Assembly: GCF_003955715.1 (NCBI RefSeq)
Contig: NZ_CP034463.1
Span: forward strand, 9,982,001 to 10,046,000
DNA: 64,000 bases
Direction: 5' to 3'
From: Streptomyces aquilus
Lineage (GTDB): Bacteria; Actinomycetota; Actinomycetes; Streptomycetales; Streptomycetaceae
The stretch's first letter is position 1. Each line of letters opens with the position of its first letter. Below the pieces are notes generated by a model. That model did no database searches. It was not told the DNA's origin and was given only the letters and a program-made list of their open reading frames with translations. Of the stretch, positions 43,648-52,002 are shown piece after piece. The position numbers were made by a program, and so were the translations under genes.

Positions 43648-45525
43648 TCAATCCAGCAAGGACACCGTCACCGGTCCGAACCCGATCACCGATCGGGCCC
43701 CGTCCAGCGCCCAGACCACCTGCACTCGGCCGTGATCGACGAAGAGTTCGGTGACCGCCTCCTCCAGCGGGACCGGCTCGGCGGTCAGGGTGGCCAGGCT
43801 GACGTGCACGGTGGTGCCCCCGGCCGGCCCGGTGAGCCGGGGTATCCGGGCCCACCGGGCGTAGGCCGTGCCCTGCGGGGCGCGGAGCGACTCGGAGGCG
43901 TCGTCCCAGCCGTGCAGACCGTGCAGCGCCGACACGACGGAACCGTCGGGGTCGGTGGCCCAACCCGTTTGAATGACACGGGAGTCGGCCGGCGCACCAA
44001 CCACTCGGTGGACGCGCAGCTCGTATGGGCCCCTGGCGAACGTGACGCTCTCCACCCGCAGTCCCGGGACCATCGGCGGACCCGCGGTGAAGACCGGCCG
44101 GTGCCAGGAGGCGGCCCAGCCCCAGCCATCGCCGCCGTCCGCCCCCAGCGGATGGATACGACGCCGTACGCTGCCCCGTCCGCCGACCTCGATGGACAGG
44201 TGGTTGTCCGCGGCGTTCCCGCTCGCGGTCGGTCCGGTGTGTGTGGAGTACGCCTGCCGCCCGTACAGCGGATCGTCGGCTGCAGCTTCGCCGTCGTGGG
44301 GACGTACGTGGTCACTGCCGTGGTTGTGCAGTCGTACGATCCCGTCGGCACGCGTCGACTGGATCAGCAGCCCGGGTTCGGGCAGGGCCAGGACACGGTC
44401 GGCCTTCTCGGCCGGGGCGGGCTCCTCGGGGTCGGTCCACAGCGGATGGTCCGGCGGGGCGAGGAGGGCGACGAACGCCTTCGAGGCCCAGTACGGCGAG
44501 GACGGGCCGGAGTAGGTCTGCAGGGTCGCCTCGTGCGGGCCGTACCAGCCGGGGCTGAGCAGGCCGTCCTCGGTGAGGGCGCCGCGGTTCAGGAAGTGGC
44601 GCAGGCTGCCGCTGATCAGGCGGCGAGAGGTCCCCGGGGTCAGCGGGGTGTGGCCGGTTACGGCGCCCAGGCCGACGGCCGCCGAGGCGGCGAAGCGGTA
44701 CGTCAGTGAGCGGCCGTAGTACAAGGGCGCACCGTCCGCGGCGAACATCAGGCCGAAGCCTTCAAGGTGCTCGCGCAGCCGGGTGCCGTACGGCTCCGCG
44801 TCCGCCGCCGCGAGGTGGGCGTCGAGGACCGGATACAGGTGCAGGGCCCAGCCGTTGTAGTGGTCGAAGGCGCGTCCGTCGCCGTCGCTGTACCAGCCGT
44901 CGCCTACGTACCAGCCCTCCAGCAGTTCCCGTGCGCGCTGCCGTGCGGCAGCTGTCTCGGCGTCGCCGCGGCCCACCGACTCCAGGAACCCGGCGACGGC
45001 GTAGGGGAAGAGGTACCAGTTGTTCGGTGCGGGCGTGTGCCGCAGTGCGCCGCGCAGCCATTCCTCCGTGCGGTCCTGCACGTCGGCGTCGAGGTTCTTC
45101 CAAAGCCACGGTGCGGTCAGCCGCAGGCCGAGCGCCACGGATGCCGACTCGACCATGGGCTGACCCGCGACCAGGTGGTCGAGGATCAGCGGCCAGGACT
45201 CGGAGTCGTCACGGCCGGGGGTGCGGGTGCCTGCGGCGAGACCGCTCGCGTAACGCCCCAGCCAGCCGTGCGGGTCATCGCCGCCGGCGCCCGCCACACG
45301 GAACGCGGCGGCGAGGAACGTCCGGGCGTAGCCCTCCAGGCCGTCGGAGCGCACGCCCGCTGCGGAAGGGCGGCCGGGCAGGTCCAGCAGGGCGCCGCCC
45401 GACGTGCTCCAGCGCCAGGCGGAGGCCAGCAGACCGTCGGCGACCGCCTCCCAGTGGGCCCGGGTCCAGCCGGTGTGCGGACTCGGCTCCCTGTCTTCCG
45501 GGGGGAGTTGGAAGGGGACGGTCAT
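43648..45525 (-). CDS. DUF2264-domain protein, likely carbohydrate-related
   Basis: The 625-aa product starts MTVPFQLPPEDREPSPHTGW. The DUF2264 blocks are clear: 'WRWSTSGGALLDLPGRPS', 'LEGYARTFLAAAFRVAG', 'NNWYLFPYAVAGFLESVG', 'WYVGDGWYSDGDGRAFDHYN' and 'YYGRSLTYRFAASAAVGLGA'. The first half is helical like (alpha/alpha)6 barrels, the second half beta-rich like polysaccharide lyases. Relatives are found in loci for plant polysaccharide use. No signal peptide. Its ATG overlaps the stop of the dehydrogenase gene by four bases (45522-45525), showing a shared operon. Catalytic action is inferred only from the fold. Confidence 0.82.
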   Translation of the reverse strand: MTVPFQLPPEDREPSPHTGWTRAHWEAVADGLLASAWRWSTSGGALLDLPGRPSAAGVRSDGLEGYARTFLAAAFRVAGAGGDDPHGWLGRYASGLAAGTRTPGRDDSESWPLILDHLVAGQPMVESASVALGLRLTAPWLWKNLDADVQDRTEEWLRGALRHTPAPNNWYLFPYAVAGFLESVGRGDAETAAARQRARELLEGWYVGDGWYSDGDGRAFDHYNGWALHLYPVLDAHLAAADAEPYGTRLREHLEGFGLMFAADGAPLYYGRSLTYRFAASAAVGLGAVTGHTPLTPGTSRRLISGSLRHFLNRGALTEDGLLSPGWYGPHEATLQTYSGPSSPYWASKAFVALLAPPDHPLWTDPEEPAPAEKADRVLALPEPGLLIQSTRADGIVRLHNHGSDHVRPHDGEAAADDPLYGRQAYSTHTGPTASGNAADNHLSIEVGGRGSVRRRIHPLGADGGDGWGWAASWHRPVFTAGPPMVPGLRVESVTFARGPYELRVHRVVGAPADSRVIQTGWATDPDGSVVSALHGLHGWDDASESLRAPQGTAYARWARIPRLTGPAGGTTVHVSLATLTAEPVPLEEAVTELFVDHGRVQVVWALDGARSVIGFGPVTVSLLD

Positions 45526-46541
45526 GCCGAGTACGCCAGCCTCTCGCGTCGTACGGGATGCAGGAAGCCGCCGCCGGAGGCCCAGCGGGCGACCTCGGCG
45601 ACGGCATGTTCGGCCAGGCGGCCCCATTCGTTGCCCTGTGAGCCGGCGAGGTGGGGGGTGATGAGAACGTTGTCGCAGTCCCACAACGGGTGCTCGGGGG
45701 GCAGGACTTCGGGGTCGGTGACGTCGAGGACGGCCCGGATGCGGCCGGCTCGGGCGGCGTCGGTGAGCGCGTCCTGGTCGATGACCGCGCCCCGCGCAGT
45801 GTTGATCAGCACGGCGCCCGGACGCATCGACTCGATCAGGGAGCGGCTGACCAGGCCGCGGGTGGCGGGCAGCAACGGCGCGTGCACGCTCACGGTGTCG
45901 CTGCGGGTGAACAACTCCGTCAACTCGACTCGTGTGGCGCCGAGTTGGGCCGCCTCGGTGTCGGTGACGAACGGGTCGTGGAGGAGGACCTCCACGTCGT
46001 GCTCACGCAGCAGTTCGATGACCCGGCGGCCGATGAGCGACGCGGACAGGATGCCGACGGTGCGGTGGTGGTTGCCGATGGTGCGCGGAATCCGCACCAG
46101 GCGTTCGAGGCTTCGGGTGGCGCGGAGGATCTGGGCGCGTTCGAGAGCCTGTTTGCCGGTGAGCAGGATCATGGCGAGGGTGTACTCGGCGACCGGCAGG
46201 GCGTTGGGAACCGCGGCCGAGGACACCTCGATGCCGCGCTCCCAGCATGCCTCGGTGATGTGCCCGCGCACGCTGCCCGCGGCGTGTACCACCGCGCGCA
46301 GACGCGGCGCGGCCGCGAGGACGTTCGCGTCCAGCGGCGGGCAGCGCCAACTGGTGACCAGCAGGTCGACTTCGGCGAGGATCTCACGGGCCCTGGGTGT
46401 GTCGAGGTCGTCCAGGACGGGGAGCGGGGCGAGATCGCAGACGGCGTCGAGTCGGGCGAGAGCTTCGGGGGCGAACACGACGGTGGCCGCGTCCCGGGAC
46501 ATGGCCAGGGCAGCCCTGGGGCGGCGCTTGGAGTCGGTCAT
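45522..46541 (-). CDS. D-isomer-type 2-hydroxyacid dehydrogenase
   Basis: The 339-aa product has a substrate domain and an NAD-binding domain: 'TVGILSASLIGRRVIELLRE' (cofactor loop, slightly altered G-x-G-x-x-G), Arg in INTARGAVIDQDALTDA, Glu in LDVTDPEVLPPEHPLW and His in LITPHLAGSQG. These are the family's Arg-Glu-His triad. It probably interconverts a 2-hydroxy and a 2-keto acid derived from a sugar acid. ATG 46541 was chosen; the frame upstream starts only with TTG. First gene of the operon with DUF2264. Two TTTGAAC-type sites overlap its promoter, pointing to control by the adjacent regulator. Confidence 0.87.
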   Translation of the reverse strand: MTDSKRRPRAALAMSRDAATVVFAPEALARLDAVCDLAPLPVLDDLDTPRAREILAEVDLLVTSWRCPPLDANVLAAAPRLRAVVHAAGSVRGHITEACWERGIEVSSAAVPNALPVAEYTLAMILLTGKQALERAQILRATRSLERLVRIPRTIGNHHRTVGILSASLIGRRVIELLREHDVEVLLHDPFVTDTEAAQLGATRVELTELFTRSDTVSVHAPLLPATRGLVSRSLIESMRPGAVLINTARGAVIDQDALTDAARAGRIRAVLDVTDPEVLPPEHPLWDCDNVLITPHLAGSQGNEWGRLAEHAVAEVARWASGGGFLHPVRRERLAYSA

Positions 46542-46632
46542 CAGAGTGCGGGAACTCCTCAACGAAGCGGTGGAAGCGGCTGGTTGACGGCCGGATTGCC
46601 GATGAGTCGCTGCGCTTGTTCGATTGTTGGGA

Positions 46633-46693
46633 ATCCTGATGCCCTGGGTTCAAACAGTCAAGATGTCGATCAGAAGTAATTCAAACGTTCAAA
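46633..46693 (-). promoter_or_regulatory. Promoter and two operator sites of the dehydrogenase/DUF2264 operon
   Basis: On the minus strand: TTTGAACGTTTGAA (46680-46693), then -35 TTGACT (46656-46661), 17-bp spacer holding GTTTGAAC (46648-46655), then -10 CAGGAT (46633-46638). The first 11 bases of the upstream site are identical to 32638-32648 near the GH1 gene. The spacer site would block polymerase when occupied. Confidence 0.55.
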
Positions 46694-46696
46694 TGC

Positions 46697-47794
46697 TCAT
46701 GGGGTGGAGCGTGTAGACCCTCGCACGATCAGCCTCGGCAGCAGCTCGACGCGCTGCACCGGCTGCGCATCCGCCTCGCCCGCATCCTCGATGCGGCGCA
46801 GCAACAGCTGGGCGGCGAGCTGGCCGACCACGCCCTTGGGCGGCGAGACGGCCGTCAGGGGCGGGGTGCCGAGGCCGGCGACCACGTCGTCGTAGGCGAC
46901 GACGGAGCAGTTCTCCGGCACCCGCACCCCGTTCTCGGCGAGCTGCTGCACCAGCATCAGGGCCTCCACGTCGCCGTGCAGGACGGCGCCCGTCGCCCCC
47001 ACCTCGCGCAGCACTGTCGTCAGGTCCGCCACGTCGGCGGGCTCCCGGTCGGTGCCGGCGCGGGAGGAGCTGAGCGTCCAGGCCCACTTCTCCACCAGCG
47101 GATGTGCCTCGGCGATCTCCGACAGCGCGGAGCGAAGGGTGCGCGCGGTCGGGCTGTCGTCGCGGGTCGCGAACACCAGTCGCCGATGGCCGAGCCGTAC
47201 GAGGTGCTCGACGGCGAGCTGGGCGCCGTACCAGTGGTCTGAGCAGACCGAGTCCAAGGCATGCAGCGCACTGCCTCTGGGCGGTCGGCGCTCCATCAGA
47301 GCAGCCGGCACCTCCAGCGTGGCCAGCCAGCCGTAGTCGGCCTCTTCGGAGTCCGGGCTGCGCCACCGCGGCGCGAGCAGCACACCGCAAGCGCCGTCGG
47401 CCAGCGCCCGTTCCACCTGGGGGCGTTCGGCGCCCGGACCCGGCGGAGCGATGTGCAGGGCGACGCGGACGCCTGCGGCGTCGAACACGGCGCGGGCCCT
47501 GTGCAGGGCCTCGTTCAGGTAGGAGTGCCGCTCCGGCACCACCACGGCAACAGTGTCACCGTCCCTGATGCCGCCCTCCCGCGCCTCATGCTGCGCCTCC
47601 TGCGCCGACAGTGGTGAACTCACCACCCCGTGCCCGCGCCGCAGCTTGCCCTCCTGGGCCAGTTCCTCGATGTCCCGGCGGATCGTCACCCCCGACACCT
47701 GCAGCTCGGCGGCGAGATCCCGGACGCGCGCGAGCCCGCGCTCCTGCACTGCGGCGAGAATCCGCTGGCGCCTGACATCGACCGGCTCACGCAT
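46697..47794 (-). CDS. Regulator with DeoR helix-turn-helix and LacI-type sensor domain
   Basis: The 365-aa product starts MREPVDVRRQRILAAVQERG. Residues about 6-60 are a DeoR helix-turn-helix ('LARVRDLAAELQVSGVTIRR', 'DIEELAQEGKLRRGHGVV'). The rest is a LacI/periplasmic-binding domain: 'VAVVVPERHSYLNEALHRAR', 'SDHWYGAQLAVEHLVRLGHR' and 'NCSVVAYDDVVAGLGTPPLT'. It should release DNA on binding a sugar or sugar acid. It is directly upstream of the dehydrogenase operon and shares its strand. I infer that it binds TTTGAAC-type sites at 46648-46693 and 32638. GTG 47806 is an alternative start. Confidence 0.88.
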   Translation of the reverse strand: MREPVDVRRQRILAAVQERGLARVRDLAAELQVSGVTIRRDIEELAQEGKLRRGHGVVSSPLSAQEAQHEAREGGIRDGDTVAVVVPERHSYLNEALHRARAVFDAAGVRVALHIAPPGPGAERPQVERALADGACGVLLAPRWRSPDSEEADYGWLATLEVPAALMERRPPRGSALHALDSVCSDHWYGAQLAVEHLVRLGHRRLVFATRDDSPTARTLRSALSEIAEAHPLVEKWAWTLSSSRAGTDREPADVADLTTVLREVGATGAVLHGDVEALMLVQQLAENGVRVPENCSVVAYDDVVAGLGTPPLTAVSPPKGVVGQLAAQLLLRRIEDAGEADAQPVQRVELLPRLIVRGSTRSTP

Positions 47795-47892
47795 GTTGGT
47801 TCCCACCCTGGATGTTCATTTGAGCGATCTGAGTGGTCAGCATACGATCGTTCGAAGTGTGGCGACAACGGTCAGCGAAGGTGGCCCTGGGC

Positions 47893-48657
47893 TCAGCGGG
47901 GGTACAGGCCGCCGTCGAGCGTGATCACCTTGTTGGTCAGGTAGCCGTTGGTGACCATCGAGGCGGCCATGGCGGCGACCTCGTCCGGCGTGCCGAGGCG
48001 TCCGACCGGGATGGGCGCGGGCAGTTTCCCGCCCTCGCCGGCGTCGGCGGGCAGGATCCGGGTGCCTCCGATGAGTGCGGGGGCAAGGGCGTTTACGGTC
48101 ACACCGGCGGCGGCGACACCGACCGCCAGGGAATGGGTCAGCCCGTGCAGGGCTGCCTTGCTGGCAGCGTAGTGCGGGCCGATGATGCCGCCGTTGAGGG
48201 CCGCGATCGACGAGACGAACAGGACCCGTCCCCAGCCGCGCTCGATCATGCCGGGAAGGGCGGCCTGAGCCATGAGAAAGGGCGCGCGCACGTTCACGGC
48301 CATGGTGGTGTCCCAGGTGTCGACGTCGATGTCGGCCCAGGCCAGCTGCTCTCCGATCCCCGCTCCGGCGATGAGGAGGTCGACGGCGCCGAGCGCGCGG
48401 GAGGTCCGGTCGACCAGTTCGGCGGCGGCCGTCGCCTCGGACAGGTCCGCCTGCAGCGTGACCGCCCGGCCGGAGCCGTGGAGCGTGTTGATCCGCGTGG
48501 CGGTGTTCTCGGCATCCTCGCCGTGGCTGCTGTGGACGAGAGCGATACGGGCTCCGGCGTCCGCGAGACGCAGGGCGACGGCTGTTCCGATGCCGCCGGA
48601 GCCTCCGGTGATCAGCGCGGTGCGGTCGGCGAGCGGGGTGGGGGAGATGTCGTTCAT
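47893..48657 (-). CDS. SDR-family oxidoreductase
   Basis: ATG 48657 follows GAGG. The 254-aa product has all classical SDR motifs: 'ALITGGSGGIGTAVALRLAD', 'IAGAGIGEQLAWADID' in place of NNAG, Ser in LFVSSIAALNGG, and YAASKAALHGL with Tyr and Lys. The end 'NGYLTNKVITLDGGLYPR' is that of FabG-like enzymes. It is last in a minus-strand run MFS, SnoaL-like, SDR. Together they may modify and export a small molecule under control of the divergent TetR. Confidence 0.87.
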   Translation of the reverse strand: MNDISPTPLADRTALITGGSGGIGTAVALRLADAGARIALVHSSHGEDAENTATRINTLHGSGRAVTLQADLSEATAAAELVDRTSRALGAVDLLIAGAGIGEQLAWADIDVDTWDTTMAVNVRAPFLMAQAALPGMIERGWGRVLFVSSIAALNGGIIGPHYAASKAALHGLTHSLAVGVAAAGVTVNALAPALIGGTRILPADAGEGGKLPAPIPVGRLGTPDEVAAMAASMVTNGYLTNKVITLDGGLYPR

Positions 48658-48706
48658 CGGGGGTCCTCTGATGGCGGTTGGGGAGGGGTTTCCGGTCGTG
48701 CGAAGG

Positions 48707-49099
48707 TCAGCCGCCGTCGACCTGAGCCTGGAAGGCGGCACGGTCGAAGTAGGCCCTGGCCTCGCGGATGCGGCCGGTGTCGTCGAGTTCGAAGACGCTG
48801 ATGCCCGACCAGTTGACCCGCCTGAGGTCCCGGGTGATGGCGGCACTGTGCCAGGTGACGGCCACGCTGTTTCCGGCGGTGTGCGCCTCGGTCGGGGTCA
48901 GCCCGAGGAAGGGGCTGAAGCTCGTGAGGACGGAGACGACGAGGTCGTGGATGGCGGCGCGGCCCTTGAGGGGCGGCGTGCCGACCGGGTCGTGGAAGCG
49001 CGCGCCCTCGGCGAAGGCGCCGCTCCAGGCGTCGGCGTCACCGTTCTGGGAGGCCTGGAAGAACTGCAGAACGGCCGGGGGCATGGCGGGGACGGACAA
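48707..49099 (-). CDS. SnoaL-like NTF2-fold protein
   Basis: A 130-aa product with 'LQFFQASQNGDADAWSGAFA', 'DPVGTPPLKGRAAIHDLVVS' and 'WSGISVFELDDTGRIREARA', the usual strand order of SnoaL-like proteins. The proposed start is TTG 49099 after GAAGGA; ATG 49084 inside the frame would remove five residues. It stands 87 bases after the MFS gene and 49 bases before the SDR gene, so it belongs to the same unit. Role unknown, possibly a cyclase or isomerase. Confidence 0.8.
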   Translation of the reverse strand: MSVPAMPPAVLQFFQASQNGDADAWSGAFAEGARFHDPVGTPPLKGRAAIHDLVVSVLTSFSPFLGLTPTEAHTAGNSVAVTWHSAAITRDLRRVNWSGISVFELDDTGRIREARAYFDRAAFQAQVDGG

Positions 49100-49186
49100 G
49101 ACGGGTCCTTCGTTCGAGGGGGATGCGGTGGTGGACGGGGAAGCCGTACGGATTGAGGTCGGTCACCGAGACCCAGGTCAGTGAGG

Positions 49187-50452
49187 TCACCGGGAGCGGA
49201 TCGCCGCCTCGGACTCGGTCGCTTCCTTCGCACCGGTCCGGGCGATACGGCGCCCGCCGCCCCCGACCACGTACGTCACCAATGCCGACGCCACGGCGAG
49301 TGCGATGAGTGCGCAGACCGCCCACCAGCCGAAGTGTGTGTAGGCGCGGATACCGAGCCACGACCCGGCGCTCGCGCCGAGGAACGAGCAGGTCATATAG
49401 CCCGTGTTGAGCCGGCTGTGAACCTCCGGGCGCAGGGCGAAGATGCGGGCCTGGTTGGCGACCTGTCCGCACTGCACCGCCACGTCGATCAGCAGCAGCC
49501 CGGCGGCCAGAGCCACGATCCCGGCGACACCGCCGAGTGCGCCGGCCGCCAGCACGCCCGCCGCGGTGAGCCCGGCTGCCACACACCAGAGGTTGACGCG
49601 GTCGGGGCCGTACCGATCCACCCACTTCCCGGTGGAGGGAGCGAGGAACATGCTGCCCGCGCCGACCAGGGCGAGCACGCCCACGGCCTGAGTGCCCATG
49701 CCGTAGCGCGGTCCGGTGACCAGCAGCGCGACCGCGGTCCAGGCGGCGCTGAACCCTCCGAACACGGTGACCTGGAAGAGCACGGACCGGCGCAGCTCCT
49801 TCTCCGTACGCAGCATGCGCAGGGTGTCGGTGAGGAGGCCCGGGTAGCCGTCGCGGACGGCCGGGACGGTCGGGGGCAGGAGGGCGCCGAGCACCACGGC
49901 GAGCAGCGCGGTGAGCACGGCGGCGACCAGATACGGGGCCCGCCAGCCCAGGTGCTCGCCGAGAACACCGCCGAAGGCGCGGGCCAGCAGGATGCCTCCG
50001 ATCAGCCCGGCCTGGAGGGTGCCGATCACGCTGCCGCGCCGTTCGGGTGCTACGAGCCCGGCCGCCATGGGAAGGAGGATCTGCGGCACCACGGTGGCCA
50101 GGCCGACCAGGGCGCCCGCGGCGAGAAGCAGGCCGATCCCAGGGGCCAGCCCCGCGGTTGATAGTGCCACGCTGGTCACCGCGAGCAGCACGGTGATCAG
50201 TGGCCGGCGGGGGAGACGGTCCCCGAGTGGGACGAGTAGGAAGATCCCGACGGCGTAGCCGAGCTGGGTCAGCGTCGCGAGAGTCGTGGCCGTGCCGTCG
50301 GAGACGTCGAGACTCCGGGCGATGAGGGGTGTGACGGCTTGCGGGAAGTAGGCGTTGGCCACGGTGACACCGCAGGCCAGCGCCATGACAAAGGGGAGCC
50401 CGCGGCCGAGGGGTGGCGGTGCGGGAGCTGCCGGCGGTGTGGTCTGGGGCAT
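49187..50452 (-). CDS. MFS transporter, 12-TM exporter type
   Basis: The 421-aa product has twelve predicted helices. 'ANAYFPQAVTPLIARSLDVS' in helix 1, motif A-like 'PLGDRLPRRPLITVLLA' and 'GSVIGTLQAGLIGGILLARA' (motif C-like, helix 5) place it with arabinose-efflux/drug exporters of the MFS_1 group. It is first in the minus-strand run with SnoaL-like and SDR genes and is divergent from a TetR gene. Two palindromes in the gap overlap the promoters. Likely exports a toxic compound; no substrate evidence. Confidence 0.87.
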   Translation of the reverse strand: MPQTTPPAAPAPPPLGRGLPFVMALACGVTVANAYFPQAVTPLIARSLDVSDGTATTLATLTQLGYAVGIFLLVPLGDRLPRRPLITVLLAVTSVALSTAGLAPGIGLLLAAGALVGLATVVPQILLPMAAGLVAPERRGSVIGTLQAGLIGGILLARAFGGVLGEHLGWRAPYLVAAVLTALLAVVLGALLPPTVPAVRDGYPGLLTDTLRMLRTEKELRRSVLFQVTVFGGFSAAWTAVALLVTGPRYGMGTQAVGVLALVGAGSMFLAPSTGKWVDRYGPDRVNLWCVAAGLTAAGVLAAGALGGVAGIVALAAGLLLIDVAVQCGQVANQARIFALRPEVHSRLNTGYMTCSFLGASAGSWLGIRAYTHFGWWAVCALIALAVASALVTYVVGGGGRRIARTGAKEATESEAAIRSR

Positions 50453-50500
50453 GGAGGCCGCGTACTCCTTTCTGCGGCGTTTCGTCGTGCCGCAGAATAG

Positions 50501-50516
50501 AACGAGCTAGTTGGTT
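50501..50516 (+). promoter_or_regulatory. Imperfect operator near the MFS promoter
   Basis: AACGAGCTAGTTGGTT is an imperfect palindrome that resembles the perfect site at 50561-50576, 49 bases before the MFS start on the minus strand. Confidence 0.45.
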
Positions 50517-50560
50517 CGGTCACCTGATGTCAGCGTTGCATGCCATCTCGCGAAGGGTCA

Positions 50561-50576
50561 AACGAACCAGTTCGTT
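50561..50576 (+). promoter_or_regulatory. TetR operator candidate
   Basis: AACGAAC and GTTCGTT are perfect arms around CA, ending 11 bases before the TetR start. Position and symmetry suit autorepression. Confidence 0.6.
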
Positions 50577-50587
50577 ACCATGGCCGT

Positions 50588-51157
50588 ATGGCATATGACT
50601 CCGCGGCGACCAAAGAGCGCATCATCACGGCGGCGACCGCCGAGTTCGCGGCGCATGGGGTCGCGGGCGCCCGCGTCGACCGCATCGCCGCCGCGGCCAG
50701 GGCCAACAAGCGCGCCATCTACGACTACTTCGGAGACAAGAGCAGACTCTTCGCCGTCGTTCTGGAGCGTCGCCTCGCCGAACTGGCCGAGGCCGTCCCG
50801 CCGTCGGAGGATCTGGCCGGCTACTCGGAGCGGCTCTTCGAGTACCACCGAACCCACCCCGAGGCCCTTCGTCTGGTGATGTGGGAGGCCTTGGAGATCG
50901 GCGACGGGCCGGTTCCCGCCGAGAAGGAGCGCACCGCCCACTACAGCGACAAGGTGACCGCCGCGCAGGCCGGTGAACCGGACGCCGACGCCCGTACACG
51001 CGTGTTCTTCACCCTCGCCCTGGCGAGCTGGAGCGTCGCCATGCCCCAGCTGCGGCGCATGGTGCTCGGCGCCGACTTCGGTATGGACCGGCTCCGACAG
51101 GAGATCGCTCGCGCTGTGGTCGCGCTTCCTTCGGCGGGTCCGCGCGGCGGTGCCTGA
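50588..51157 (+). CDS. TetR-family transcriptional regulator
   Basis: The 189-aa product has the TetR helix-turn-helix at residues 8-55: 'KERIITAATAEFAAHGVAGA' and 'RIAAAARANKRAIYDYFGDK'. The C-terminal segment 'HRTHPEALRLVMWEALEIGD' matches TetR_C domains of small Streptomyces regulators. ATG 50588 was chosen because the helix-turn-helix follows directly and the operator at 50561 would otherwise be inside the gene. Divergent from the MFS/SnoaL/SDR run, which it probably represses. Its stop is 23 bases from the stop of the next, convergent TetR gene. Confidence 0.88.
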   Translation: MAYDSAATKERIITAATAEFAAHGVAGARVDRIAAAARANKRAIYDYFGDKSRLFAVVLERRLAELAEAVPPSEDLAGYSERLFEYHRTHPEALRLVMWEALEIGDGPVPAEKERTAHYSDKVTAAQAGEPDADARTRVFFTLALASWSVAMPQLRRMVLGADFGMDRLRQEIARAVVALPSAGPRGGA

Positions 51158-51180
51158 TGTTCAGGTGACCGGATCCCCGG

Positions 51181-51786
51181 CTATTCGCTGCCGGCCGGAG
51201 TGATGACCATCCGCATAAAGGGCTCCATCAGGCGCAGCGGATTGCGCGAGGGATCGAGAAGGGTCTGAATCCTCAGTCCGTCCATCATGGCGAGCACCAT
51301 GACTGCCCTGTCGTCATCGGTCAGAGTTGCACCGCTGGGCGCGGCGGGTGTGGAAGCGTTGTGCAACCGCCTGCGCAACCGCTCGCCGCGGCGGGCGAAG
51401 TACTCGTGCGCCGGATGGGCGGGATTCGTCGCCGCGATGGAAAGAGCGAGCCAGTGGCGCAGGTAGTCGGGGTCAGCGAACTCGTCGGCGAGGATCTGCC
51501 CGAGTACGGAGGCGCCTGACGACCCCGCCGCGAGGATCCGGTCGGCCTGTTCCTCGTCGCGCTTCTCCCGCTGGGCGAGGGCGGTGAGGAGAAGTTCCTC
51601 TTTGCCGGAGAAGTGGCGCAGCAGCGCGGCATGTGTCATGCCCGCACGTGCGGCGATGTCACGGAGTGAGGCCCGCTCGAATCCGTGCTCGGCGAAGCTC
51701 GCGAGCGCGGCGCGGACGATCTGCACCCGCCGGGCCGGCGTGGTGGCGTAAGGACCCCGGCGCCGGGGGGCGGCGTTGTCGCTCAT
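51181..51786 (-). CDS. TetR-family regulator of the catabolic cluster (inferred)
   Basis: ATG 51786 follows AGAGGAAG. The 201-aa product contains 'RRVQIVRAALASFAEHGFER' and 'DIAARAGMTHAALLRHFSGK' (helix-turn-helix, about residues 18-65) and a C-terminal domain with 'YLRHWLALSIAATNPAHPAH'. It is divergent from the MFS gene at 52003; the gap contains a 17-bp site (51909-51925) that recurs before four other transcription units of the cluster. This makes it the best candidate for the cluster regulator. Its ligand would be a pathway compound. Confidence 0.87.
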   Translation of the reverse strand: MSDNAAPRRRGPYATTPARRVQIVRAALASFAEHGFERASLRDIAARAGMTHAALLRHFSGKEELLLTALAQREKRDEEQADRILAAGSSGASVLGQILADEFADPDYLRHWLALSIAATNPAHPAHEYFARRGERLRRRLHNASTPAAPSGATLTDDDRAVMVLAMMDGLRIQTLLDPSRNPLRLMEPFMRMVITPAGSE

Positions 51787-51908
51787 GGTGCTTCCTCTGC
51801 CCTGACTGTGCATCCGACGACGACCGAAGGCAGGCTCTCCGCCCTGACCGGGAGTCTAGCCGCGCCGCCCCGGGCCTTACCCCCGGCCCACGGCAAGGCT
51901 GTCGATTT

Positions 51909-51925
51909 TCAGAGTTGCATTCTAG
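51909..51925 (+). promoter_or_regulatory. Cluster operator, site 1 (MFS gene)
   Basis: TCAGAGTTGCATTCTAG fits YYAGAGNNNNNTTCTAR. A -10-like TATTGT follows directly, so the site would fill the promoter spacer. Confidence 0.6.
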
Positions 51926-52002
51926 TATTGTGTTCTAGTGTTGGAGCAGGCCCTCGCGGTCTGGCCAATTGCCAACATGCGCTTCGACGATGGGGATGTC
52001 CT

